Positions 15,284-21,852 of a DNA stretch of 39,922 nucleotides are shown here, in pieces (position 1 is the stretch's first letter; each line of letters opens with the position of its first letter). Both the position numbers and the translations under genes were made by a program. Origin of the DNA: Fen-1077 sp050014355 (GTDB taxonomy: Bacteria; Chloroflexota; Dehalococcoidia; Dehalococcoidales; RBG-16-60-22); contig JBEKDL010000008.1 in NCBI GenBank assembly GCA_050014355.1, positions 1-39,922 on the forward strand. Reading direction: 5' to 3'. The notes beneath the pieces were generated by a model. That model did not search any database. It worked only from the letters and a program-made list of their open reading frames with translations, and had not been told where the DNA came from.

Positions 15284-16162
15284 ATGCACCAACTAAGGCT
15301 TCTTGATTATATTGATGCAAACCATGTCGTGAATGTCGCTTCCGTGCCGCAGAGAAGCCCTTTTCGTTATCCTGGTGGTAAGACATGGCTGATACCTAAA
15401 ATAAGGCTTTGGCTCACTAATCTTGCTCAAACCCCAAGTTTGTTTATAGAACCGTTTGCAGGCGGTGGCATTGTGAGTTTGTCAGTTGCGTTTGAAGAAC
15501 TCGCTGATCAAATATTAATGGTTGAGTTGGACGAGCAAGTTGCGAGTGTTTGGCAAACGATTTTAGGGGGAGAAGCAGATTGGTTGGCAGACCAAATATT
15601 AAAGTTCAATATGACAAATGAAAGCTTAACGGATGAACTTAGTAAAAAGGGGGGAACTACACGGGAAATTGCCTTCAGGACATTGCTCCGTAATCGTACT
15701 AGTCACGGGGGAATACTTGCACCAGGAGCGGGATTAATTAAATATGGAGAGAGTGGTAAAGGCATTTTATCACGCTGGTATCCCGATACTCTAGCGAAGC
15801 GTGTCCGTAATATAGAACGTTTTAACAAAAATATTAGCTTTATTCATGGGGATGGCCTGGATGCAATTCGTAAACACAAAGAAGATTATAATACGGTTTT
15901 TTTCATAGACCCACCATATACCGCTGCAGGCAAAAAGGCAGGAACGCGATTATACTTTTACCATGAGATAGATCATGAATCATTATTTACATTGCTAGAG
16001 TCAATTAAAGGCGAATTCCTCATGACATATGATAATGCCGAAGAGATCAGAAGAATGGCCTATCGGCATGGCTTCAAATTCACAGAGGTAGCAATGAGCA
16101 ATACACATCATGCAACAATGAATGAGCTTCTAATTAGTAAGAATTTAGAATGGCTACGGTAA
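15284..16162 (+). CDS. D12-class (Dam-family) N6-adenine DNA methyltransferase
   Basis: 292 residues. Motif X is FRYPGGK (residues 27-33), motif I EPFAGGG (56-62), motif IV DPPYT (209-213). The order X-I-IV is the alpha class (D12/Dam). DPPY specifies methylation of adenine N6. The target-recognition region between about 95 and 180 (RNRTSHGGILAPGAG and surrounding) is shared in outline with GATC/GATATC-type enzymes, but specificity cannot be read from it. It starts immediately after the nuclease stop, same AT-rich base composition, so the two form one restriction-modification operon. It ends 20 bases from the convergent terminase gene. Confidence 0.9.
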   Translation: MHQLRLLDYIDANHVVNVASVPQRSPFRYPGGKTWLIPKIRLWLTNLAQTPSLFIEPFAGGGIVSLSVAFEELADQILMVELDEQVASVWQTILGGEADWLADQILKFNMTNESLTDELSKKGGTTREIAFRTLLRNRTSHGGILAPGAGLIKYGESGKGILSRWYPDTLAKRVRNIERFNKNISFIHGDGLDAIRKHKEDYNTVFFIDPPYTAAGKKAGTRLYFYHEIDHESLFTLLESIKGEFLMTYDNAEEIRRMAYRHGFKFTEVAMSNTHHATMNELLISKNLEWLR

Positions 16163-16182
16163 TGATTTAATAATTTCCCCCC

Positions 16183-17589
16183 TCACTCCCTCTCACCTCC
16201 TCTCGCTTCTCTCGGCACGTAGCTTTGCCCCGCCTCCACCACCAGCGCCAGGCTCATTAAAAAGTCGTCGTGCCCCTGCGCCGGGTCCACGTAAAAGTTC
16301 ATCGTCTGGCTGGCGCGGTACTGGCTCCGCGCTTTCTCCATTTCCCCCCAGAACTCACGGTATTCCTCCGAGCCGTCCCCCTGGTAAACCTTCAGCCGTC
16401 CGGAGTTCACCGCCGCCAGCAGGTTGAACCCGAGCTCGCTCTTGCTCTGCGCCGTGAAATGGAACGGAACAACCCTCAACCCTAACGCCTTTTTTAAGAA
16501 CGACGCTACCGGCTGCCCCACCCCCGTCGCGTCCACTACCACGCGCTTGCAGCGCCAGACGTTCTTTAATATGTCCACTAGCTGCGCGTAAAGCTCCGTG
16601 TGCTTTTTACCCGTCCACCGGTAATGCTCGACGATGCTGATGCGCGGCTCTCTAACAATCTCGTTGCCGCCGGGTAGCTCCACTTCCCCGATGGTCACCA
16701 CCGTAGCATCGCGCTTTGGATTCGGCGCTAGGATATTTCCGCTCTCCCCCTCCTCTTCCCCCGCCAGGTCTATCCCCGCGATATATATCTTCCCCGCCTC
16801 CGGCTGGTGCTTGCGCGAATGTACACCCTGTAATTGCGCCCGCTGCTGCGCGTTCAGGAACCCTCCCCCGCCGCTGATGGGCAGCAGACGGTACTGCGTC
16901 AGGAAAAGAGGATGGTTTTCGCCCAGCCTTTCTCTTTCCCCCTGCACGTAAGCGAGGTAGTCCGGATTATACTTCGCTATCTCCTCCCAGTCGTAGCGGA
17001 AATGGCGCTTTATACCGTCTTTGCGCTCCAGTTCGAGGTTGGTCTGCTTGACCTCCTCCAGCAGCGTCGTGTCATCCCACGTCGTGCCGTAGTGGACGGT
17101 CGTGACGTTGGTCGTCGCGCCCATCGGCTTGAACTCCTTGGTATATTTTTCCTTGCCGACGTCCTGCGCTTCATCTATTTCCAGTAAAATATGGGCGGTG
17201 TTGCCGACCACGTTAGCCGATTCCTCGGCGGAGAGGAAGACCGCCCGCGCGTTCCCCAGCTTGACGATATAGCCAAGTTCCGCCTCCCATATGCCCCCGA
17301 ACCCGGCATCGTTGAGACGGTCTTTGAGCCGCATCATCGATATGACCGTCTGCGGCTTGAAAGTCGGCGAGCACTTTATTAAGTTCTTCGGCTCGGCCAT
17401 ATACAAAGTTAAAAGCAGCAGTTCAAGCTGGGCCGAAAGCTCGTTCTTCCCACCCTGTCGCGCTATTTCCACGGAAAAGGTCAGCCCTTTCCCGTTGCAG
17501 ACGCTGTCGAGTATCGCCAGGGCTACCTCGCGCTGATAGGGTCGGAGTCGCCGCGCGCCGAGTCCCGCGTCAGCCGAGTCGCTTACCAA
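16183..17589 (-). CDS. terL: large terminase subunit (TerL)
   Basis: 468 residues. The ATPase half has an adenine-binding region (LRPYQREVALAILDS), a terminase Walker A variant ARQGGKNE (43-50), and Walker B with ILLEIDEAQD. The nuclease half has three acidic sites: AGIDLAGEE, VVVDATGVGQP and GHDDFLMSLAL. The protein cuts concatemeric DNA and pumps it through the portal. The start is TTG, preceded by GGAG 9 bases upstream, and it overlaps the small-subunit gene by 20 bases. Downstream the next same-strand phage gene is thousands of bases away, unusual because portal normally follows terL directly. Confidence 0.88.
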   Translation of the reverse strand: MVSDSADAGLGARRLRPYQREVALAILDSVCNGKGLTFSVEIARQGGKNELSAQLELLLLTLYMAEPKNLIKCSPTFKPQTVISMMRLKDRLNDAGFGGIWEAELGYIVKLGNARAVFLSAEESANVVGNTAHILLEIDEAQDVGKEKYTKEFKPMGATTNVTTVHYGTTWDDTTLLEEVKQTNLELERKDGIKRHFRYDWEEIAKYNPDYLAYVQGERERLGENHPLFLTQYRLLPISGGGGFLNAQQRAQLQGVHSRKHQPEAGKIYIAGIDLAGEEEGESGNILAPNPKRDATVVTIGEVELPGGNEIVREPRISIVEHYRWTGKKHTELYAQLVDILKNVWRCKRVVVDATGVGQPVASFLKKALGLRVVPFHFTAQSKSELGFNLLAAVNSGRLKVYQGDGSEEYREFWGEMEKARSQYRASQTMNFYVDPAQGHDDFLMSLALVVEAGQSYVPREARGGERE

Positions 17590-17944
17590 TGATATCCGCT
17601 CCCACGCTTATTCCCAGGGGCAGGGCGACTTCCTTGAGGACGTTGCCTATCGCTTCTTTCAGTCCCTTGCGCTGCTCCCGGCTTATTTTATATCTCGTTT
17701 TCACCAGCCCCGCCAGCGTATTCGTCGCTTCCATGATGAGTTTGATGTTCTCCGGGTCTTTCTCCAGGATGGACTTTATCTTGACCCGCAGCAGCGCAAT
17801 CTCGTCGTCGATGCCTTCCACCCCGGCCGCCTGCTCAAAATCGAGCTTCTCCGCTTCGTCCAGCACGATGTAGTAGATGGGGCTCATCCTGGACTTTCGC
17901 TTACCCCTTGGCGCGCCGCGCTTTCTCTTTACCTGCTCTGGCAT
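17570..17944 (-). CDS. probable small terminase subunit
   Basis: 124 residues. The basic N-terminus (KRKRGAPRGKRKSRMSPIYY) could bind DNA. Helices follow (IVLDEAEKLDFEQAAGVEGI, then DDEIALLRVKIKSILEK and a KLIMEATNTLAGLVKTRYKI stretch). The C-terminus is KEVALPLGISVGADIIGKRLG. The order basic head, helical oligomerisation core, terL-contact tail and the overlap with terL suit a small terminase. The helix-turn-helix is not clear-cut by eye, so the name rests largely on position. Confidence 0.55.
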   Translation of the reverse strand: MPEQVKRKRGAPRGKRKSRMSPIYYIVLDEAEKLDFEQAAGVEGIDDEIALLRVKIKSILEKDPENIKLIMEATNTLAGLVKTRYKISREQRKGLKEAIGNVLKEVALPLGISVGADIIGKRLG

Positions 17945-18047
17945 AAGGTCTCGCTCCTTTGTTCAAATGTGCGGCGGCCGCCAGAACGATCGTATGCGCC
18001 GCCAGGTCCCACCTCCCGCTGGCCACGGCCCACCTTAGTAAACTCAT
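17901..18047 (-). CDS. possible 48-aa leader protein of the terminase operon
   Basis: An open frame of 48 codons (MSLLRWAVASGRWDLAAHTI, then VLAAAAHLNKGARPYAR and a basic tail KARRAKG). A GGGGGTG ribosome site lies just before the ATG. It overlaps the start of the small terminase gene in another frame. The LLRWAVxSGRWDLAAHxIVLAAA pattern looks protein-like (amphipathic helix, good codon use), and short genes of this kind occur ahead of terminases. It could still be chance. Confidence 0.4.
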   Translation of the reverse strand: MSLLRWAVASGRWDLAAHTIVLAAAAHLNKGARPYARAGKEKARRAKG

Positions 18048-18074
18048 GTTCACCCCCTCTGCTTCGGATACGCA

Positions 18075-18097
18075 ATATTAGCACATTTGTTCTTGTA
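18075..18097 (-). promoter_or_regulatory. operator-like palindrome and -10 box ahead of the terminase operon
   Basis: On the minus strand AAGAACAAATGTGCTAATATT: the same near-palindrome as at 9,541-9,560 followed by TAATAT as a plausible -10. The -35 region (AGCCAA) is poor. Shared with the Cys-rich HTH gene, so the two phage units may be co-regulated. Confidence 0.55.
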
Positions 18098-18154
18098 TTG
18101 GCTACTTGATTTTGTCGTGGATATCAAGGACGGCTGGCGTTTTTGTTAAATTTA

Positions 18155-18182
18155 TTGGACTATTGACACCATAGGTTATAAT
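18155..18182 (+). promoter_or_regulatory. promoter region of the small membrane protein gene
   Basis: A perfect TATAAT at 18,177-18,182. A weak TTGGAC lies 16 bases upstream. A perfect TTGACA (18,163-18,168) lies only 8 bases upstream, too close for normal sigma-70 spacing. The same TTGACA-N8-TATAAT layout occurs at 20,761-20,780. Confidence 0.45.
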
Positions 18183-18212
18183 TATAGAAATGCCCGTTAA
18201 GGAGGCAATACC

Positions 18213-18527
18213 ATGTCAACGAGATCAGCCGACAAACTAATGAGTATCGTTTTAGCAGACCCGAAAAAGCTGGAGGCCCTTAAAACTAACCCGATAGAAG
18301 GCCTTACAGAGCTGGTCAAGCAGGCAAAAGAGCAGACCACACTAACTTTCTCCCCTACCAATATCTTTACTTTAATCGTAATCGCTCTCGGGTCGATCGG
18401 CGTAATCGCCGTTATCGGCGGCATCATAATTGGATATTTCGATAAGACGATGCCTGAAATGCTTACAGCGCTCGGCGGTGCCGCTGTCGGCGGTCTTGTC
18501 GCTTTAATATCGCAAAAATCCCAATAG
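18213..18527 (+). CDS. small membrane protein, two predicted helices
   Basis: 104 residues; ribosome site AAGGAGG, 7 bases before ATG. A soluble, helical N-terminus of about 45 residues (LMSIVLADPKKLEALKTNPI, then EGLTELVKQAKEQ) is followed by hydrophobic helix 1 (IFTLIVIALGSIGVIAVIGG, continuing IIIGYF) and glycine-rich helix 2 (MLTALGGAAVGGLVALIS). The N-terminal helix superficially resembles leader peptides of NHLP/Nif11-type peptides, but there is no maturation enzyme nearby and no Gly-Gly cut site at the right place. It is transcribed divergently from the terminase operon. Function unknown. Confidence 0.6.
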   Translation: MSTRSADKLMSIVLADPKKLEALKTNPIEGLTELVKQAKEQTTLTFSPTNIFTLIVIALGSIGVIAVIGGIIIGYFDKTMPEMLTALGGAAVGGLVALISQKSQ

Positions 18528-18558
18528 ACTTTTGACTTTTAACTTTTAAGCTTTGAGC

Positions 18559-19164
18559 TTACTTCGTGTGCGTCCCGTACGCTATCGCCCGCCCCATTAG
18601 GTCCACTGGATACTTGAAGTTCGCTTTCGCCAGCACCGCCATCGTCCGTCCCAGGTCATAGGCGGCCTGCATGCACTTTTCCATCTTTTTCAGTTCTTCC
18701 GGGTTGATGCTGTAGGCCGCCACGTAGTTAGCCATCAGCATCCGCCGCGAGAAGAAATAGAAACAGAAATCCTTCACGACGTCTACCAGCCCGAGGCTCC
18801 CCGCTACCGTTACCACCCCGCCCACTTTGTTCGCCAGCGTCCTCCCCGGCACCGCCAGCGCTGTCGTCCGGTCTATAATCGCTTTGGCCTGGGCCGCCAT
18901 GCCGTAAAAAAACACCGGCGCGCCGAAGATGATGCCGTCGGCGGCCAGCATCTTTTCAAAGAGCGGCTCGGCATCGTCCTTGACCACGCACTTGCCGGTC
19001 TTGGCGCACGCCCGGCATTCGTCGCACGGCTTGATGTCTTTCCCGGCCACGCTGAAAAGCTCGACCTCCGCCCCCTCCTGCTTCGCCCCCTCCAGCGCCC
19101 TGTTTAAAAGGGTAGCCGTATTGCCGTTTTTACTGGGACTGCATAAAATTGCCAGAATTTTCAT
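18559..19164 (-). CDS. iron-sulfur flavoprotein (Isf-like NADPH-dependent FMN reductase fold)
   Basis: 201 residues. A flavodoxin-like fold with the FMN phosphate loop SPSKNGNTATLL (residues 9-20) and the compact cluster motif C47-x2-C50-x2-C53-x5-C59 (CDECRACAKTGKC), the same spacing as in the archaeal iron-sulfur flavoprotein Isf. It also has GAPVFFYGMAAQAKAIIDRT, the flavin-ring loop. Isf-type proteins carry FMN plus one [4Fe-4S] cluster and pass electrons between ferredoxin and acceptors such as O2 or H2O2 in anaerobes. A paralogue of the same length lies at 21,853-22,458. The ribosome site AAGGA is close to ATG. A formamidase-like gene lies upstream, 16 bases away, so they may be co-transcribed. 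Confidence 0.82.
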   Translation of the reverse strand: MKILAILCSPSKNGNTATLLNRALEGAKQEGAEVELFSVAGKDIKPCDECRACAKTGKCVVKDDAEPLFEKMLAADGIIFGAPVFFYGMAAQAKAIIDRTTALAVPGRTLANKVGGVVTVAGSLGLVDVVKDFCFYFFSRRMLMANYVAAYSINPEELKKMEKCMQAAYDLGRTMAVLAKANFKYPVDLMGRAIAYGTHTK

Positions 19165-19180
19165 TTTTTCTTCCTTTCTG

Positions 19181-19840
19181 TTATTTTAAAGGTCTCAAAA
19201 TCGCGCGGCAGGGCCCGGCGTCGCCGTGGTACATCAGCAGCGGCAGGCAGAGCAGTTCGTACTCTCCGGGAGGTACGTGTCCCAGGGCGCAGTCTTCCAG
19301 GATGTAGACCCCCGCCTCCAAAAATATCCGGTGCGTTTTAGGCAGGTTTTCCGGCTCTTTGAAATGGCCGATGGTGATATTGTCCAGACCGACAAGTATC
19401 ACGCCTTTTTTCACGAGGTATTCCGCGGCGGGGATATCGAAGTAGACATAGTCCTCGACGAACTTCTCGCTTTCGTAAGTCAGTGGCGAGTTGCGCGTCT
19501 TGAAGAGCAGCCGCTCGCCTTTCTTGATGTTGTGTTTTTCCAGCTCCGCGACCTTTATTTTCTGCTTGTCTTTGATTTCGATAACGCGCGCCGGCCCGAT
19601 GGTCGCTGTCAGGGGCATATCGCTTATCGTGCTCCCGCCCGGTATGAAGTGCAGCGGCGCGTCGATGTGCGTGCCGGTGTGTGAAATCATTTCTATAAAA
19701 GACATCGTGACTTTCGCCCCGAGCGCCACATCGCTCATGCGGTAGACTTTAAACGGGGCGGGGTCGGTGGGAAACTGGCTCATCCCCTGCTTGAGCGGTA
19801 CGGTGATATCGTACCAGCCTTTTGGCGCTTTAACTGCCAT
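19181..19840 (-). CDS. cyclase-family metal-dependent hydrolase (kynurenine formamidase-like)
   Basis: 219 residues. The family signature HTGTHIDAPLHF is present (around residue 53), which supplies the metal-binding His/Asp residues. The fold continues with GPARVIEI, LLFKTRNS, VGLDNITIG and ILEDCALGHVPPGEYELLCL. Members hydrolyse N-formylkynurenine, cyclic amides or similar substrates, and many are uncharacterised, so the substrate is not assigned. The ribosome site AAGGAGG lies 7 bases before ATG. It precedes the iron-sulfur flavoprotein gene and follows a flavodoxin gene on the same strand. The three may form one redox/hydrolase operon, although a family C repeat lies between it and the flavodoxin. 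Confidence 0.82.
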   Translation of the reverse strand: MAVKAPKGWYDITVPLKQGMSQFPTDPAPFKVYRMSDVALGAKVTMSFIEMISHTGTHIDAPLHFIPGGSTISDMPLTATIGPARVIEIKDKQKIKVAELEKHNIKKGERLLFKTRNSPLTYESEKFVEDYVYFDIPAAEYLVKKGVILVGLDNITIGHFKEPENLPKTHRIFLEAGVYILEDCALGHVPPGEYELLCLPLLMYHGDAGPCRAILRPLK

Positions 19841-19857
19841 GACTTCCTCCTTGTCGT

Positions 19858-19897
19858 GGTTTTGACTTTTGACCTTTGAGCTTTGAGCTTTGAGTTA
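19858..19897 (+). repeat. family C low-complexity repeat
   Basis: Runs as GGTTTTGACTTTTGACCTTT followed by three GAGCTTT-like units, between the flavodoxin 3' end and the next gene's start region. It is the longest example of this type in the window. Confidence 0.7.
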
Positions 19898-19900
19898 ACT

Positions 19901-20389
19901 CTACGGCCTGTCAAGCCGCCCCGCGTTGTCATCCGCCGAAGATTTCTTAGCTGCGGCCAGCTTTGCTCCCCATGCCGCGGCGCGCTCTAGTTCCCCCTCC
20001 AGCAGCGGCCCTTTGGTGCTTTTGACGTAGAATGGCTCCGCCGTTACGATGAGGTTCGCGTCTTTCTTTTTCAGCTCATCCGCTATTTTCCCGGCCGCAA
20101 AGCCGAAGAGCTTGACCCAGGTGGATTTCACCCGCGTATCGAAGGCCGCCACGCTTTTATCTTTCAGCGCGCCTTTAGGGATTTTATCGAGGAAACTTTT
20201 CATAGATATGGTCTGCCGTCCGCCCTGCGTCGGCGAGCCTATCGCTATCAGGTCGTAAGAAGCAAACTCATCAACGTTAGCCTCCCCCACCTTGACCACC
20301 TTTACCTCTCCCCCTATCCCCCCGCCGATAGCTTTAGCGATTTGCTCCGTGTTGCCGTACTGCGAGTCATAAATAATTAAAACCTTCAT
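19901..20389 (-). CDS. flavodoxin-like protein
   Basis: 162 residues from the ATG that follows GGAGG by 8 bases (MKVLIIYDSQYGNTEQIAKA). A GTG three codons upstream overlaps the ribosome site. The FMN phosphate loop is DSQYGNTEQIA, the first ring loop GSPTQGGRQTISM and the second lies around AFDTRVKSTW. The length and loop spacing fit a single-domain flavodoxin of the FldA/WrbA-like type (multimeric flavodoxin). It carries electrons in the cytoplasm. The C-terminus (AKKSSADDNAGRLDRP) is a short polar tail. It is first of three same-strand redox genes. Confidence 0.8.
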   Translation of the reverse strand: MKVLIIYDSQYGNTEQIAKAIGGGIGGEVKVVKVGEANVDEFASYDLIAIGSPTQGGRQTISMKSFLDKIPKGALKDKSVAAFDTRVKSTWVKLFGFAAGKIADELKKKDANLIVTAEPFYVKSTKGPLLEGELERAAAWGAKLAAAKKSSADDNAGRLDRP

Positions 20390-20458
20390 CAAAGACACCT
20401 CCGCCTTTATTCAAACAAACAGTGTACTCCAAAAGCGCTAACGGGACAAGCGTTTGTT

Positions 20459-20493
20459 TGTCATTGCGAGGAGCGTAGCGACGTGGCAATCCC
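20459..20493 (+). repeat. dispersed repeat, family A
   Basis: TGTCATTGCGAGGAGCGTAG followed by CGACGTGGCAATCCC, a full unit, in the gap upstream of the flavodoxin gene. A CCCCTTCCCTT-type hairpin follows at about 20,535-20,562, then AAAGATCCCGCTTTAGCGGG, another short palindrome. Confidence 0.85.
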
Positions 20494-20634
20494 CTGCATC
20501 GCTTTTTGTTATTTCAGGTAACCTATCCCCCTGACCCCCTTCCCTTCGCTTTAAGGGAAGGGGGAGAAAAAGAAAAGATCCCGCTTTAGCGGGACTCTTA
20601 AACACCCGTTCGCTTTCCCTCCCCCTACCCGGCG

Positions 20635-20750
20635 GGAGTGCGCAGCGAGAGTCCCGAAGTTGTCGGGACTCTCATTTATTCCCCCCTCTCCAAACAAAAT
20701 ATCTGATTTTTCTTCAATACTCCGTTTGGAGAGGGGGTCAGGGGGTAAGG
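20635..20750 (+). repeat. family D element, copy 2
   Basis: Same plan as copy 1 at 9,945: GGAGTGCGCAGCGAGAGTCC, a GTCCCGA...TCGGGAC stem, then CCCCCTCTCCAAAC pairing with GTTTGGAGAGGGGG. It ends just before the promoter region of the AT-rich orphan gene. Confidence 0.75.
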
Positions 20751-20806
20751 TTAGCTATGATTGACAGGCGGGAGTATAATTTATGTAAAGGAAAGATGGA
20801 TATTAG

Positions 20807-21694
20807 ATGGGAAAAGTTTATGAATGCGGTTGGTATTTAGTCATCTATCTTGATGTTCTTGGACAAAGCAAAAAATTAAAACAATTTAAACATCTTCCGA
20901 CAAATCCTATCGAAAATGACAATTTAATTAAAATTGAGCGTGAAACTGCTGGTTTTATAGTAGACTTCCGTAATTTTTTTGATGATATTTTTAATGCTTT
21001 AAAAAATACAGATAATTTACTTAACAGTATACCTATTGAAAAACATAATCTAGTAAAGACTTTACTTGAAAATAAAATAACAAGCCGAGGTATTTCAGAT
21101 TCTTATGTCATGACCCTTCCATTAGCAGAAAATGAATCAATTGGAAGAAGCGGAGTCATGTATAATGTCTGGGCCGCTCTTGGTGCTACTTGCGCTTCAT
21201 TTATTTGGGCATTAGCTAAAGGTTCAGCTATTCGGGGAGGCATAGATATTGGCCCAGGTACTATATTACCAATTGGAAATCATGATGAAGTATATGGCCT
21301 AGCTGTAGTAAATGCTGTGGATCTTGAAAAAAGAATAGCGCAATATCCTAGAGTAGCAATGGGTGAGAATTTGTGGCAGTACTTGTACCAAGCTGAACAA
21401 TCACCAGCTAACAATAATATTATAAATATAGCAAAAAAATATGCGATTATATGTAAGAATCTCATCTATCAAGATCATGATGGAGTCCATACATTGGATT
21501 CTTTTGGTAAAGAAATATTTGCTCTAGAAAATGTCCTTAATAAACAATTAGTGGGGATAGCCTATAAATGGGTTGTGCAAGAACATGAGAAATATGTTAA
21601 ATCTATGGATAATAAACTTGCTGGAAAATACTTTTTATTAAGACAATATATAGAATCCAGACTGCCTATTTGGAATATATCTATAATCAAGTGA
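20807..21694 (+). CDS. class III nucleotide cyclase-like orphan protein
   Basis: 295 residues, strongly AT-rich against its neighbours. Its motifs run in class III cyclase order. YLVIYLDVLG has the first metal-Asp position (D16). GISDSYVMTLP has a second Asp at about residue 98. AIRGGIDIGPGTIL matches the conserved R-x-G-I-x-x-G strand. EVYGLAVVNAVDLEKRIAQY matches the G-x-x-V-N-x-A-x-R-L-E helix, but the usual transition-state Arg is missing. Proteins of this shape are widespread single genes annotated as hypothetical. Related standalone cyclases make second messengers in anti-phage systems (Pycsar), but no effector gene is adjacent. TATAAT lies at 20,775-20,780. Confidence 0.5.
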   Translation: MGKVYECGWYLVIYLDVLGQSKKLKQFKHLPTNPIENDNLIKIERETAGFIVDFRNFFDDIFNALKNTDNLLNSIPIEKHNLVKTLLENKITSRGISDSYVMTLPLAENESIGRSGVMYNVWAALGATCASFIWALAKGSAIRGGIDIGPGTILPIGNHDEVYGLAVVNAVDLEKRIAQYPRVAMGENLWQYLYQAEQSPANNNIINIAKKYAIICKNLIYQDHDGVHTLDSFGKEIFALENVLNKQLVGIAYKWVVQEHEKYVKSMDNKLAGKYFLLRQYIESRLPIWNISIIK

Positions 21695-21697
21695 TTT

Positions 21698-21805
21698 TTA
21701 CTCATTTCTTTTATTATCGTTCCCACCCCCCATCTTCTTCTTCATCTCGTACAGCTTGTTCAGCGCCTCCAGCGGCGTCAGACCGTCCAAATCCAGCTTT
21801 CCCTT
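21698..21805 (-). pseudogene. 3' fragment of a second mutS gene
   Basis: The minus strand here encodes KLDLDGLTPLEALNKLYEMK followed by KKMGGGNDNKRNE and a stop. The intact MutS at 22,542-25,409 ends LDLDGLTPLEALNKLYELKK KAGGEK. About 18 residues in a row match with one change, while the DNA differs mostly at third codon positions. An in-frame TAA cuts it off upstream. The fragment therefore comes from a diverged mutS, not from a recent copy of the neighbour. Confidence 0.85.
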
Positions 21806-21852
21806 TTACCTCGTGGTTTTGACTTTTGACCTTTAACTTTTGAGCTTTAAAC

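Noticed and set aside
18213..18527. Small membrane protein as the prophage holin
   Set aside because: It is on the other strand, outside the late operon, and has a 45-residue soluble N-terminus. The frame at 2,594 fits a holin better.
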